A stretch of 33,144 nt of DNA, from the NCBI GenBank assembly GCA_031266995.1, contig JAIRZY010000078.1, positions 1 to 33,144 of the forward strand. Direction: 5' to 3'. Origin of the DNA: Tannerella sp. GTDB lineage: Bacteria; Bacteroidota; Bacteroidia; Bacteroidales; Tannerellaceae. Below are positions 19,009 to 27,225 of the stretch, piece after piece; the first letter of the stretch is position 1, and every line of letters begins with the position of its first letter. Position numbers and translations under genes: made by a program. The notes under the pieces were generated by a model. It was not told the origin of the DNA. It did not search any database and was given only the letters and a program-made list of their open reading frames with translations.

Positions 19009-19522
19009 AATTAGACAATTAGCAAATTAGTAAATGCGAGAATTAGCAAATGAGAGAATGTGGAAATACAAAAAACTCTCTTTATTTGCTCATTGCCCAA
19101 TTTGCTCATTGTATTCATTCTCTTTTTGTTTTTGCTGTACTTATTATTTTGTTAATAATACATTTCAATTCCTTTACTCTATCCGGCAGTTTATCGTCAA
19201 AATTATAACTCTCCGAATATTTACATAGCAAGAGTCAATATTCTGTTTCATCCGCTTCCTTTGCCGCAATTTTAAACTTGTGCATAAATCAAGCTTACTT
19301 TCACTGTTTTGAGCTTCCCAAATATTAGCACCAATAGAAATTCCACTCTTTTGCAGTTGTTTGGAAACAACATATTTTTGAGCTTTTCCAGCGACTCCGT
19401 ATATTGAATGATGTCCAAAGCAAATTTGAAACTCAAGTCGACCACCTTATTGCCCGTTTCATCCATAATAACCTCCATTCTATCTCATTCTCTCATTTGC
19501 TAATTGTCTAATTTGCTAATTA
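19009..19522. mobile_element. Candidate small inverted-repeat-flanked element carrying a decayed four-helix-bundle gene
   Basis: Exact 20-bp inverted repeat 19041-19060 / 19486-19505 (aattagcaaatgagagaatg) and exact 16-bp inverted repeat 19011-19026 / 19497-19512, bracketing the pseudogene between leuD and leuC. Confidence 0.55.
19115..19478 (-). pseudogene. Four-helix-bundle protein (23S rRNA intervening-sequence-protein-like), inactivated
   Basis: Restoring one base at 19375-19379 (A tract) and one at 19286-19288 (T tract), and reading TGA at 19235-19237 as TGG, gives MEVIMDETGNKVVDLSFKFALDIIQYTESLEKLKKYVVSKQLQKSGISIGANIWEAQNSESKLDFMHKFKIAAKEADETEYWLLLCKYSESYNFDDKLPDRVKELKCIINKIISTAKTKRE*. 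Confidence 0.88.
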
Positions 19523-20914
19523 CCCCATTATCCTGGGATCGGTAATCTTTCCCGTGACGGCGGCAGCGGCAGCGACCAGAGGCCCGGCCAGCAACGTTCG
19601 TGCGCCGGGACCCTGGCGTCCTTCAAAATTGCGGTTCGAAGTCGAGACCGCATACCTGCCGGCCGGCACCTTGTCGTCATTCATCGCCAGACACGCCGAG
19701 CAGCCCGGCTGACGCAGTTCAAACCCGGCCTCGGCCAGTATCCGGTCGATACCCCCGGCGCGAATCTGTTTTTCCACCGCCCAACTGCCGGGCACGAGCC
19801 ACGCCGTCACGCCCGCCGCTTTCTTTTTCCCCTTGACAACAGAGGCAAACGCGCGAAAATCCTCGATACGGCCGTTCGTGCAACTGCCCAGAAACACGTA
19901 GTCGACGGGCTTTCCGGCAATCGGTTCGCCGGCTTTGAAGCCCATGTAGTCGAGCGCTTTCCGGAAAGATGCGCGACCTGCCGCGTCGATGCTTTCGAGC
20001 GTCGGGATGGTCTCGCCGATGCCGATGCCCATGCCCGGATTCGTGCCGTAGGTGATCATCGGCTCGATGTCTTCGGCGCGAAAGGAAACTTCGCGGTCGA
20101 ACACGGCGCCATCGTCCGTGCGAAGCGTACACCAGTATGCCACTGCCCGGTTCCAGTCGTCGCCTTTGGGTGCAAACTCGGCATCTTTCAGGTAAGCGAA
20201 CGTCACGTCGTCCGGTGCAATCATGCCGCCGCGCGCGCCCATCTCGATGGAGAGGTTGCAGAGCGTGAGGCGTTCGTCCATGGTCATACGGCGGATGGTT
20301 TCGCCGGCGTATTCGACGAAGTAGCCTGTTGCACCGCCGGTGGTCATCTGCCGGATGAGGTAGAGGGCGACGTCCTTGGCCGTTACGCCCGGTTTCAGAC
20401 GGCCGTCGACGGTGATGCGCATGGTTTCGGGCTTCTGCTGCAGGAGACATTGCGTAGCGAGGGTCATTTCGACTTCGCTCGTGCCGATGCCGAAGGCGAT
20501 GGCGCCCATCGCGCCGTGGGTAGAGGTATGGCTGTCACCGCAGACGATGGTCATGCCCGGCTGCGTCAGGCCGTTTTCGGGGCCGACGACGTGGATGATG
20601 CCGTTTTTCGGATGCAGCAGACCGTAGTGCGTCAGGCCGAAATCGGCGGCATTCTTTTTCAGCGTGTCGACCTGATTACGCGACACGGCGTCTTCGATGG
20701 GTCTGTCCTGTTCCAGCGTGGGTATGTTGTGGTCGGGCATGCAGGTGATCTGCTGCGGGCGGAAGGGTTTCAGCCCGCGCGTGCGCAGTCCGGCGAAAGC
20801 CTGCGGGCTTGTTACTTCGTGGCAGTAGAGGCGGTCGATGTACAACTGGACGGTGCCGTCCGGCAACGTGTCTACCACGTGTTTTCTCCAGATTTTTTCA
20901 AATAGAGTCTTCAT
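19520..20914 (-). CDS. leuC: 3-isopropylmalate dehydratase large subunit
   Basis: '[44 protein letters not shown]', '[31 protein letters not shown]', '[14 protein letters not shown]', '[10 protein letters not shown]'. Confidence 0.95.
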   Translation of the reverse strand: MKTLFEKIWRKHVVDTLPDGTVQLYIDRLYCHEVTSPQAFAGLRTRGLKPFRPQQITCMPDHNIPTLEQDRPIEDAVSRNQVDTLKKNAADFGLTHYGLLHPKNGIIHVVGPENGLTQPGMTIVCGDSHTSTHGAMGAIAFGIGTSEVEMTLATQCLLQQKPETMRITVDGRLKPGVTAKDVALYLIRQMTTGGATGYFVEYAGETIRRMTMDERLTLCNLSIEMGARGGMIAPDDVTFAYLKDAEFAPKGDDWNRAVAYWCTLRTDDGAVFDREVSFRAEDIEPMITYGTNPGMGIGIGETIPTLESIDAAGRASFRKALDYMGFKAGEPIAGKPVDYVFLGSCTNGRIEDFRAFASVVKGKKKAAGVTAWLVPGSWAVEKQIRAGGIDRILAEAGFELRQPGCSACLAMNDDKVPAGRYAVSTSNRNFEGRQGPGARTLLAGPLVAAAAAVTGKITDPRIMG

Positions 20915-20941
20915 TTTCTCATGCGTTTTATTTACCGTATT

Positions 20942-22438
20942 TCATTTTGCAAATTTATTAATTGCATCGACAAAAGCCTCTACAGAAGCGGCAATAATAT
21001 CGGTGTTTGCCGAAAACCCGTAGTAGATATTGCCTTCGTACTCCACCTGGATGTGCACCTTCCCTATGTCGTCGCTTCCCTTGTTGATGGCCTGGATGAG
21101 AAATTCCTGAATCGTCATCTGGCGGTGGATGATGCTTTTGACGGCTTTGATGGCGGCATCGACCGGCCCGTTGCCCGATGCGGCCGATTCGAACCGCTCA
21201 CCGGCAATGTCGAGGCAGACGCTCGCCACGGGCTGCAGGCCGATGCCCGAAGTTACCTGCAGGTATTGCAGCTTGATGCGCTGCGACGAAGTGCGGTCTT
21301 TTCCGACCAGCAGCAGGATGTCGTCATCGCGGATATCTTTTTTCCCGTCGGCCAGCTTCAGGAAGTCTTCGTATACTTTATCCAGTTTTTCGGGTTCCAG
21401 CTTGACGCCGAGCAGGTTCAGGCGGTGCTTGAGGGCGGCGCGGCCGCTGCGGGCCGTCAGGACGATGGCGTTGTCGTCCAGTCCGATATCTTTCGGGTCG
21501 ATGATTTCGTAGCTTTCGCGGTTTTTCAGCACACCGTCCTGGTGTATGCCGGAGGAGTGTGCGAAGGCGTTGCGGCCGACGATGGCCTTGTTTGGCTGTA
21601 CGGGCATGTTCATCAGGCTTGATACCATGCGGCTGATGCCGTATATCTTGGTCGTGTTGATGTTCGTGTCGATGCCCGGCTCGCGGTGGCTCTTGAAGAT
21701 CATTGCGACTTCTTCGAGGGAGGTATTGCCGGCACGCTCGCCGATGCCGTTGACGGTGACTTCGACCTGCCGCGCGCCGCTGAGGACACCCTGAACTGTG
21801 TTGGCGGTGGCCATGCCGAGGTCGTTGTGGCAGTGGGTGGAGATGACGGCCTTGTGGATTCCGTCGACATGCTCGACGAGGTAGCGGATTTTGGCGGCAT
21901 ACTCGGCGGGCAGGCAGTAGCCAGTCGTGTCGGGGATGTTGACGGTCGTGGCGCCGGAACGGATCACGACTTCGACGACGCGCGCGAGGTATTCGTTGTC
22001 CGTCCGCCCGGCGTCTTCGCAGTAGAACTCGACGTCATCGACGTACTGCTTTGCATAGCGCGTGGCGGCAACGGCGCGTTCGAGGATTTCTTCGCGGCTG
22101 GAGTTGAATTTGTAGCGGATATGGTAGTCGGACGTGCCGATGCCCGTGTGGATACGCTTGCGTTTGGCGTGCCGGAGCGCTTCGAAGGCTACGTCGATGT
22201 CTTTCTCCACTGCACGGGTCAGGGCACAAATCGTCGGCCACGTGACGGCCTTCGATATCTCAATTACGCTGTTGAAATCGCCCGGACTTGAGACGGGAAA
22301 ACCAGCTTCGATTACATCGACGCCCAGTTCCTCGAGTGCTTCGGCTACCTGTATCTTCTCTACTGTGTTCAACTGGCAGCCGGGCACCTGCTCGCCGTCG
22401 CGCAGCGTTGTATCAAAAATGAATAATCTTTCTGACAT
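20942..22438 (-). CDS. leuA: 2-isopropylmalate synthase
   Basis: '[20 protein letters not shown]', '[47 protein letters not shown]', LeuA dimer domain at the C-terminus. Confidence 0.95.
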   Translation of the reverse strand: MSERLFIFDTTLRDGEQVPGCQLNTVEKIQVAEALEELGVDVIEAGFPVSSPGDFNSVIEISKAVTWPTICALTRAVEKDIDVAFEALRHAKRKRIHTGIGTSDYHIRYKFNSSREEILERAVAATRYAKQYVDDVEFYCEDAGRTDNEYLARVVEVVIRSGATTVNIPDTTGYCLPAEYAAKIRYLVEHVDGIHKAVISTHCHNDLGMATANTVQGVLSGARQVEVTVNGIGERAGNTSLEEVAMIFKSHREPGIDTNINTTKIYGISRMVSSLMNMPVQPNKAIVGRNAFAHSSGIHQDGVLKNRESYEIIDPKDIGLDDNAIVLTARSGRAALKHRLNLLGVKLEPEKLDKVYEDFLKLADGKKDIRDDDILLLVGKDRTSSQRIKLQYLQVTSGIGLQPVASVCLDIAGERFESAASGNGPVDAAIKAVKSIIHRQMTIQEFLIQAINKGSDDIGKVHIQVEYEGNIYYGFSANTDIIAASVEAFVDAINKFAK

Positions 22439-22462
22439 GGTTTGCTTTTGTTTTTTTGTTCA

Positions 22463-22503
22463 ATAAAAAACCTTCCTCACGCAGGGAAGTGAGGAAGGTC
22501 TTT
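22463..22503 (-). terminator. Intrinsic terminator/attenuator-like hairpin immediately upstream of leuA
   Basis: On the - strand: ACCTTCCTCAC-ttccctgc-GTGAGGAAGGT-TTTTT; 11-bp perfect stem plus U tract, ending ~25 nt before the leuA ATG. Confidence 0.85.
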
Positions 22504-22546
22504 ATGATTCATTCCGTATCGTATGCTTCTCTCATCGGCCGGCGGG

Positions 22547-23071
22547 TCAGATTCCTTCCAGTTTGCTTTTCTGTATCGGATAGGCGTGCATACACCGGTC
22601 TTTAAGCCCGTAGACGACGAAGGGTGCGTCAAGCGCTTCTTTTTTGAAGTCGGCCTGTACGAATACAAACAGTCCTTTTGCTTCGTCCGTCATGCTGATG
22701 GAAATCTGGTCATGTTCTCCGTCATTGTCGTCGAGCGTTTGACAGTATGAACGCATATCTTGAAAGTATGTCTGCGTACTGCTTTCGTAACGGATGGCAC
22801 CGAGAGGGATTTCGCGCGCCGTGGCCTCCAGGTCCGCGATCTCGGCATCGCTCAACGCGCCCTTTGTCGAGAAGGCGTAGATTGCGTAATAAGAAGACTC
22901 GTGACTGGCGCGCGCCAGGGTATAAAGCGGGGCTATGCCCTTTACAGTTGAGGCGTTCCAGATTGCCAGAGATTTTTTATCGTTTCCACCAAATCCAAAA
23001 AATCCTCTGCCGTGCAGGTTTTTCCATCCGTCGACGGAGTTCAGTTTTTGTTCAATGATTTTTAGTTCCAT
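22547..23071 (-). CDS. Hypothetical protein, no family recognised
   Basis: 174-aa ORF with its own TTTG-N20-TATCTTTG promoter and an ATG start ~25 bp downstream of the -7 box. Confidence 0.75.
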   Translation of the reverse strand: MELKIIEQKLNSVDGWKNLHGRGFFGFGGNDKKSLAIWNASTVKGIAPLYTLARASHESSYYAIYAFSTKGALSDAEIADLEATAREIPLGAIRYESSTQTYFQDMRSYCQTLDDNDGEHDQISISMTDEAKGLFVFVQADFKKEALDAPFVVYGLKDRCMHAYPIQKSKLEGI

Positions 23072-23093
23072 ATTATTATTGTTTTTTGTGCGG

Positions 23094-23125
23094 CAAAGAT
23101 ACGGACTGTTTTTTGAATCCGCAAA
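23094..23125 (-). promoter_or_regulatory. Bacteroidetes-type promoter (TTTG-N20-TATCTTTG)
   Basis: + strand CAAAGATA at 23094-23101 and CAAA at 23122-23125; reading on - gives TTTG-N20-TATCTTTG. Confidence 0.75.
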
Positions 23126-23245
23126 AAATTTGTGCTTTTTTTTCTACTTTCCTTTCGAACCGAAAGATTTTCGCGCATTGCCGTTTTTATCTTTCATGAT
23201 CCGTGGGAGGAGAAACGATGGCTTCGAGGCGTCGCACTGTTCCTG

Positions 23246-23596
23246 TTAAAACGGATGTTTTTTATAATATGCCTGCCGCATGAAATAGTCTGCCGCAAGC
23301 AGCAGCAACGCGAGCGCGCCCGTCAGCAGGCAGGGGACGGGGATGGACAGCGCGGGAAAAACGGCGATGGGCAGCGAAATTTTCAGGTAGATGAACGATG
23401 ACGCGGCCAGCCCGGCAATGGCCGCCAGCGCAGCGAGGATGAGGAGCATCTGCAGCCGCTCGCTGCGCCTGCGCACCCGCTCACGTTCCTGCATGATGCG
23501 TTGCATCATCCTGGCCTGAAAGCCGTCCGGGAGCGCTTCTTCTTCCACCATGCGGTCGAATACTGTTCTGAACGGGTCTGTTTCTTTCTTTTCCAT
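23246..23596 (-). CDS. Small membrane protein downstream of the ECF sigma factor
   Basis: 116 aa: charged N-terminus (MEKKETDPFRTVFDRMVEEEALPDGFQARMMQRIMQERERVRRR) and two hydrophobic segments; 22 bp after the sigma factor gene. Confidence 0.75.
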   Translation of the reverse strand: MEKKETDPFRTVFDRMVEEEALPDGFQARMMQRIMQERERVRRRSERLQMLLILAALAAIAGLAASSFIYLKISLPIAVFPALSIPVPCLLTGALALLLLAADYFMRQAYYKKHPF

Positions 23597-23618
23597 AGCG
23601 TTTTTATTTTGTTCGTTT

Positions 23619-24170
23619 TCACATGCCGCCGGTCATCAGCGCCAGCAGCTTTTTCCTTATCCTGTGCAGTCGCGTCTTCACGTTCGGCAGGCTCAGGTGC
23701 GTAATGGCGCTGATTTCGTCTACCGTCTGTTCCTGCATGTAGAAGAGCATGATCAACGCCCTGTCGCCTGTCGGGAGCTGCGCCAGCGCTTTCTGGAGGC
23801 GTTCCAAGCGTTCTTCGCCGCTCAACAGGGACATCATGCTTTCGGCGTCGTCGTCCGTCGTGTCGGCAATCGAGGCCTCGTCTATCGGCAGCCACTCCAC
23901 CCGCTGTTTCCGCACGGCCGAGATCGCCGTGTTGCAGGCTATCCGGTAGAGCCAGGTTGAGAAACTGCTGTTTCCGCGAAAGGTGTGCAGCGAGCGGTAT
24001 GCTTTCATAAACACGTCCTGCGTCAGCTCCTCGGCGTCTTCCCTGTTTTCTACCATCCTTACTATCAGCGAAAATACGGGCTTGCCATACCGGTCTGCCA
24101 GTGTGGAAAAATATTCCGTTCTGCCTTCCAGTATTTTTTCTATACAGTAGCCGTCAGTTGCCGATTCCAT
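23619..24170 (-). CDS. RNA polymerase sigma factor, sigma-70 family ECF
   Basis: Region 2 'RMVENREDAEELTQDVFMKAYRSLHTFRGNSSFSTWLYRIACNTAISAVRK' and region 4 'ALAQLPTGDRALIMLFYMQEQTVDEISAITHLSLPNVKTRLHRIRKKL'. Confidence 0.93.
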   Translation of the reverse strand: MESATDGYCIEKILEGRTEYFSTLADRYGKPVFSLIVRMVENREDAEELTQDVFMKAYRSLHTFRGNSSFSTWLYRIACNTAISAVRKQRVEWLPIDEASIADTTDDDAESMMSLLSGEERLERLQKALAQLPTGDRALIMLFYMQEQTVDEISAITHLSLPNVKTRLHRIRKKLLALMTGGM

Positions 24171-24337
24171 CCGATATGATTGATCTTATTTTTCCATTGG
24201 ACGCAATTCGGGCACACAGGTTACAACTGCGAACGGACAAAAGTACGAATTTTCCTGAAAAGAGAAGCAGTAAGAACATGCTTTGCGCAGTATATTCATC
24301 ATCGGAAGATAAAATTGTACGGAAAAAACAGTTTTTG

Positions 24338-24368
24338 TTGCTGCAATTTAAAATAAACCGTATCTTTG
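24338..24368 (+). promoter_or_regulatory. Bacteroidetes-type promoter (TTG-N20-TATCTTTG)
   Basis: TTG 24338-24340, TATCTTTG 24361-24368, ATG at 24392. Confidence 0.7.
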
Positions 24369-24391
24369 CGGGAGAATAAGAATATGGTATA

Positions 24392-24826
24392 ATGAGTGCA
24401 GAACAGATTACATTGATAAGCGTTGCAGTTACAGTAGTAATAGCCGTCGGTGGTGGACTGTGGGCCATGATTAAGTACCTTAGCGAATTTAGAAAAGAGT
24501 TCAGAGAGGAAATAAGGATTCTCAGGAGCGAAATGCAGTTGATGAGGAGTGAACTTAAAGAAGAAATTCAGTCGGTCAGAGAAGAACTCAAAGGAGAAAT
24601 CCAGTCAGTCAGAGAAGAACTCAAAGGAGAAATTCAGTCGGTTAGAGAAGAACTCAAGGGAGAGATCCATTCGGTCAGAGAAGAACTGAAATCGGAAAAC
24701 ATGCGTCTGGAAAACAGAATTACGCATATCGACCAGAAGCTGGATTTCATCGGATATGGGTACGATTTCACGCAAAACCCGCCTAAAAAACTGCGTACCA
24801 GACGCCTTGTGAAAACAGAAGAATAA
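24392..24826 (+). CDS. Membrane-anchored coiled-coil protein with 11-residue repeats
   Basis: N-terminal TM helix (ITLISVAVTVVIAVGGGLWAMIKYL), then KEEIQSVREEL/KGEIQSVREEL/KGEIQSVREEL/KGEIHSVREEL. Confidence 0.85.
   Translation: MSAEQITLISVAVTVVIAVGGGLWAMIKYLSEFRKEFREEIRILRSEMQLMRSELKEEIQSVREELKGEIQSVREELKGEIQSVREELKGEIHSVREELKSENMRLENRITHIDQKLDFIGYGYDFTQNPPKKLRTRRLVKTEE
24557..24688 (+). repeat. In-frame 33-bp tandem repeat x4 (hendecad coding repeat)
   Basis: Residues 56-99 of the coiled-coil ORF: four near-identical 11-aa units. Confidence 0.93.
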
Positions 24827-25058
24827 TTTCCTCCATAACATATTTTTATTTTGCGGCACGACAAAAACAAAAATTCCGTTTTGCCCACGTTCTTCGTGCT
24901 GCATAAAATTCAAGACTCAAAGATTCTCAGATGTTTTAAGCATGAAAGGATGCTGTGCTGATGTGTATCCATTCACGGCAAAAGCAGTTGTAACCTTTTC
25001 GGACGAAGTGCGTCAAAAGGGCAAAACGAATAAAAGTATTCATTAAAAACAAACAATT

Positions 25059-25481
25059 ATGAATTTAGAATCTATTGTAGTGGCTATAATCGTATGGATC
25101 TGTGTTTCCGGATTCTACAGCCTCGTTGAGCTTTACGCGCGCCGTCGTGAACGGATAGCGATTATTGAGAAATTCGGGGATAAATTCGACCCTTCGCTGC
25201 TGTATGGCAAGTCGTCCGGCTTTTCGGGGTTGGATCTGGGCAAATCATTCAGCGCACTGAAAGCCGGCTGCCTGCTATTGGGGCTTGGCCTGGGACTGCT
25301 GGTCGGATTGCTGATCAGCACTGCGCTGATTTCAAAAGGCTACGACGTCGATAACTGGCAAAATCGCAACATGCTGTTCAGCGTAGCCTATTCGTCGTCG
25401 GTACTGCTGTTTGGAGGCGCAGGACTGATTGCCGCTTTCGTGATCGAAAACAAAATGAGAAACAAAGAAAAACAGGAGTAA
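25059..25481 (+). CDS. DUF6249-like small membrane protein
   Basis: 140 aa: N-terminal TM 'VVAIIVWICVSGFYSLVELYARRRERIAIIEKFGDKFDPSLL', then two more TM segments. Confidence 0.7.
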   Translation: MNLESIVVAIIVWICVSGFYSLVELYARRRERIAIIEKFGDKFDPSLLYGKSSGFSGLDLGKSFSALKAGCLLLGLGLGLLVGLLISTALISKGYDVDNWQNRNMLFSVAYSSSVLLFGGAGLIAAFVIENKMRNKEKQE

Positions 25482-25532
25482 GCTTTTTCTGTAGTTTGAG
25501 TGATGAGGGTGAGTTGCCGGAGCAGCTCATTC

Positions 25533-27056
25533 TCATTGTTTTTTTTCGTTCAGCGCCAGCAGTTCGTCAATGATTTCGCGGTTGTTGCTGAGGCGCGGCA
25601 CTTTGTGCTGTCCGCCCAGTTTGCCTTTCATCTTCAGCCATTCGAAAAATACGCCTTCGCGCGCCGTAGTGACTTCGGGGGCCTGCAGCGACATGTCTCT
25701 GTAGCGTTTCGCTTCGTAGTCGGAGTTCAGCGTTTGCAGCGCGCGGTCCAGTATCCGTTCGAACTCGCGTATAGATGCGGGCGCCCGGTCAAATTCGATG
25801 AGCCACTGGTGGCGCCCCTTCGCCCGGTCAAGCTGAAACAGGGCTGCCGCCGTATACGCATTCACCTCCGCCCCCGTTTCGCGACATGCGATACGGATGG
25901 CTTTCTCGGCGTTGTCGACAACCAGCTCTTCGCCGAAGGCATTAATGAAATGGGTCGTACGCCCGGAAATCACGAACTTGTGCGGAAAGAGAGACGTGAA
26001 GCGAATCGTGTCGCCAATCATGTATCGCCACAGTCCGCCGCTCGTGGAGATCACTACGGCGTAGTTTTCGCCCGTCTTCACGTCTTCGAGCGGCACGACC
26101 GTCGGGCTGTCCGTCTGACCCGATTCGTTTACGGGTATAAATTCGTAGAAGATGCCGTAGTCGAGCATCAGCAGCAGGGCGGGGTCGGCAGGGTCGTCCT
26201 GTATGCCGAAAAAGCCCTCGGAGGCATTGTATGTTTCCATATAGCGCATTTTGTCCGAAGGAATCAGCATCTCGTACGACATCCGGTAAGGCTCGAAGCT
26301 GATGCCGCCGTGAAAGAACACCTCCAGATTCGGCCACACCTCCGTCAGCGTTTCCCGGCCGGCCTTTTTCAGCACGGCCTTGATGAGCACCAGTATCCAG
26401 GAGGGGATGCCCGACAGGCTGCCGACATTCCTGTTCCACGTATGCTCGACGATGGCGCTGATTTTCGCCTCCCATTCATCCATCAGTATGATCCGTTTCG
26501 CGGGAATGCGCGCGAGGTTGACGTAGGCGGGAATTTGCTGCAGCAGGACGGCCGAGAGGTCGCCGCAGTGGGCATGGCGGTTAAGCGGCGACGGGCTGTG
26601 GCTGCCGCCCAGTATCAGACTTTTCTTCGTGAAAAAGCGGCTGTCGGGATGATTTCGCAGGTATAGCCCGATGGTGTCGAAACCGCCGAGGTAATGACAC
26701 GTGTCAAGGATTTCGGACGTGACGGGGATGAACTTGCTTTTGTCGTTGGTCGTGCCGCTGCTTTTGGCAAACCATTTCGTGGTCGAGGGCCACAGGATAT
26801 TCCTTTCGCCGTTTATCATCCGCTCGATCCACGACTTGAGCGTATCGTAGGACTGCAGGGGGACGCGCTGCACGAACGTGGCGCAGTCGCGGATGCTGCG
26901 GTAGTCGTACTGTTGCCCCCACTCCGTCTTTTCGGCGGACCGGAGCAGCCGGAACAGTTGCTCGCGCTGGAAATCAACTGTATATTTCCCATACGATTCC
27001 ACAACTCGCTGTCTCCGGCGGTAAAAGTACGATACGCTTTTCGTTATAATATCCAT
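25533..27056 (-). CDS. GH3 auxin-responsive promoter family protein (adenylate-forming-like)
   Basis: 'FAKSSGTTNDKSKFIPVTSEIL', 'GLWRYMIGDTIRFTSLFPHKFVISGRTTHFINAFGEELVVDNAE'; start chosen at MDIITKSVSYFY (27056). Confidence 0.9.
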   Translation of the reverse strand: MDIITKSVSYFYRRRQRVVESYGKYTVDFQREQLFRLLRSAEKTEWGQQYDYRSIRDCATFVQRVPLQSYDTLKSWIERMINGERNILWPSTTKWFAKSSGTTNDKSKFIPVTSEILDTCHYLGGFDTIGLYLRNHPDSRFFTKKSLILGGSHSPSPLNRHAHCGDLSAVLLQQIPAYVNLARIPAKRIILMDEWEAKISAIVEHTWNRNVGSLSGIPSWILVLIKAVLKKAGRETLTEVWPNLEVFFHGGISFEPYRMSYEMLIPSDKMRYMETYNASEGFFGIQDDPADPALLLMLDYGIFYEFIPVNESGQTDSPTVVPLEDVKTGENYAVVISTSGGLWRYMIGDTIRFTSLFPHKFVISGRTTHFINAFGEELVVDNAEKAIRIACRETGAEVNAYTAAALFQLDRAKGRHQWLIEFDRAPASIREFERILDRALQTLNSDYEAKRYRDMSLQAPEVTTAREGVFFEWLKMKGKLGGQHKVPRLSNNREIIDELLALNEKKQ

Positions 27057-27176
27057 CGCATTCAGGCTTAGACAGCCGCAAATGTACATGAAAAAAATGA
27101 AACATTCTATTTTTTCACCTCTCAACGGATGCTTTCAAAATTCCGGACCCTTTTCCATTATTCGTGTGCCGGACGC

Positions 27177-27206
27177 TTGTTTTCTCGCAAACAAACACTA
27201 TTTTTG
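27177..27206 (+). promoter_or_regulatory. Bacteroidetes-type promoter (TTG-N19-TATTTTTG)
   Basis: TTG 27177-27179, TATTTTTG 27199-27206, ATG at 27226. Confidence 0.7.
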
Positions 27207-27225
27207 TCCATTAAATTTTACGGCT

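Noticed and set aside
22477-22668. 63-aa - strand ORF before leuA as a real protein
   Set aside because: Mostly overlaps the 3' end of the 174-aa gene out of frame. Only its last 11 codons (MNHKDLPHFPA) are kept as a candidate leader peptide.
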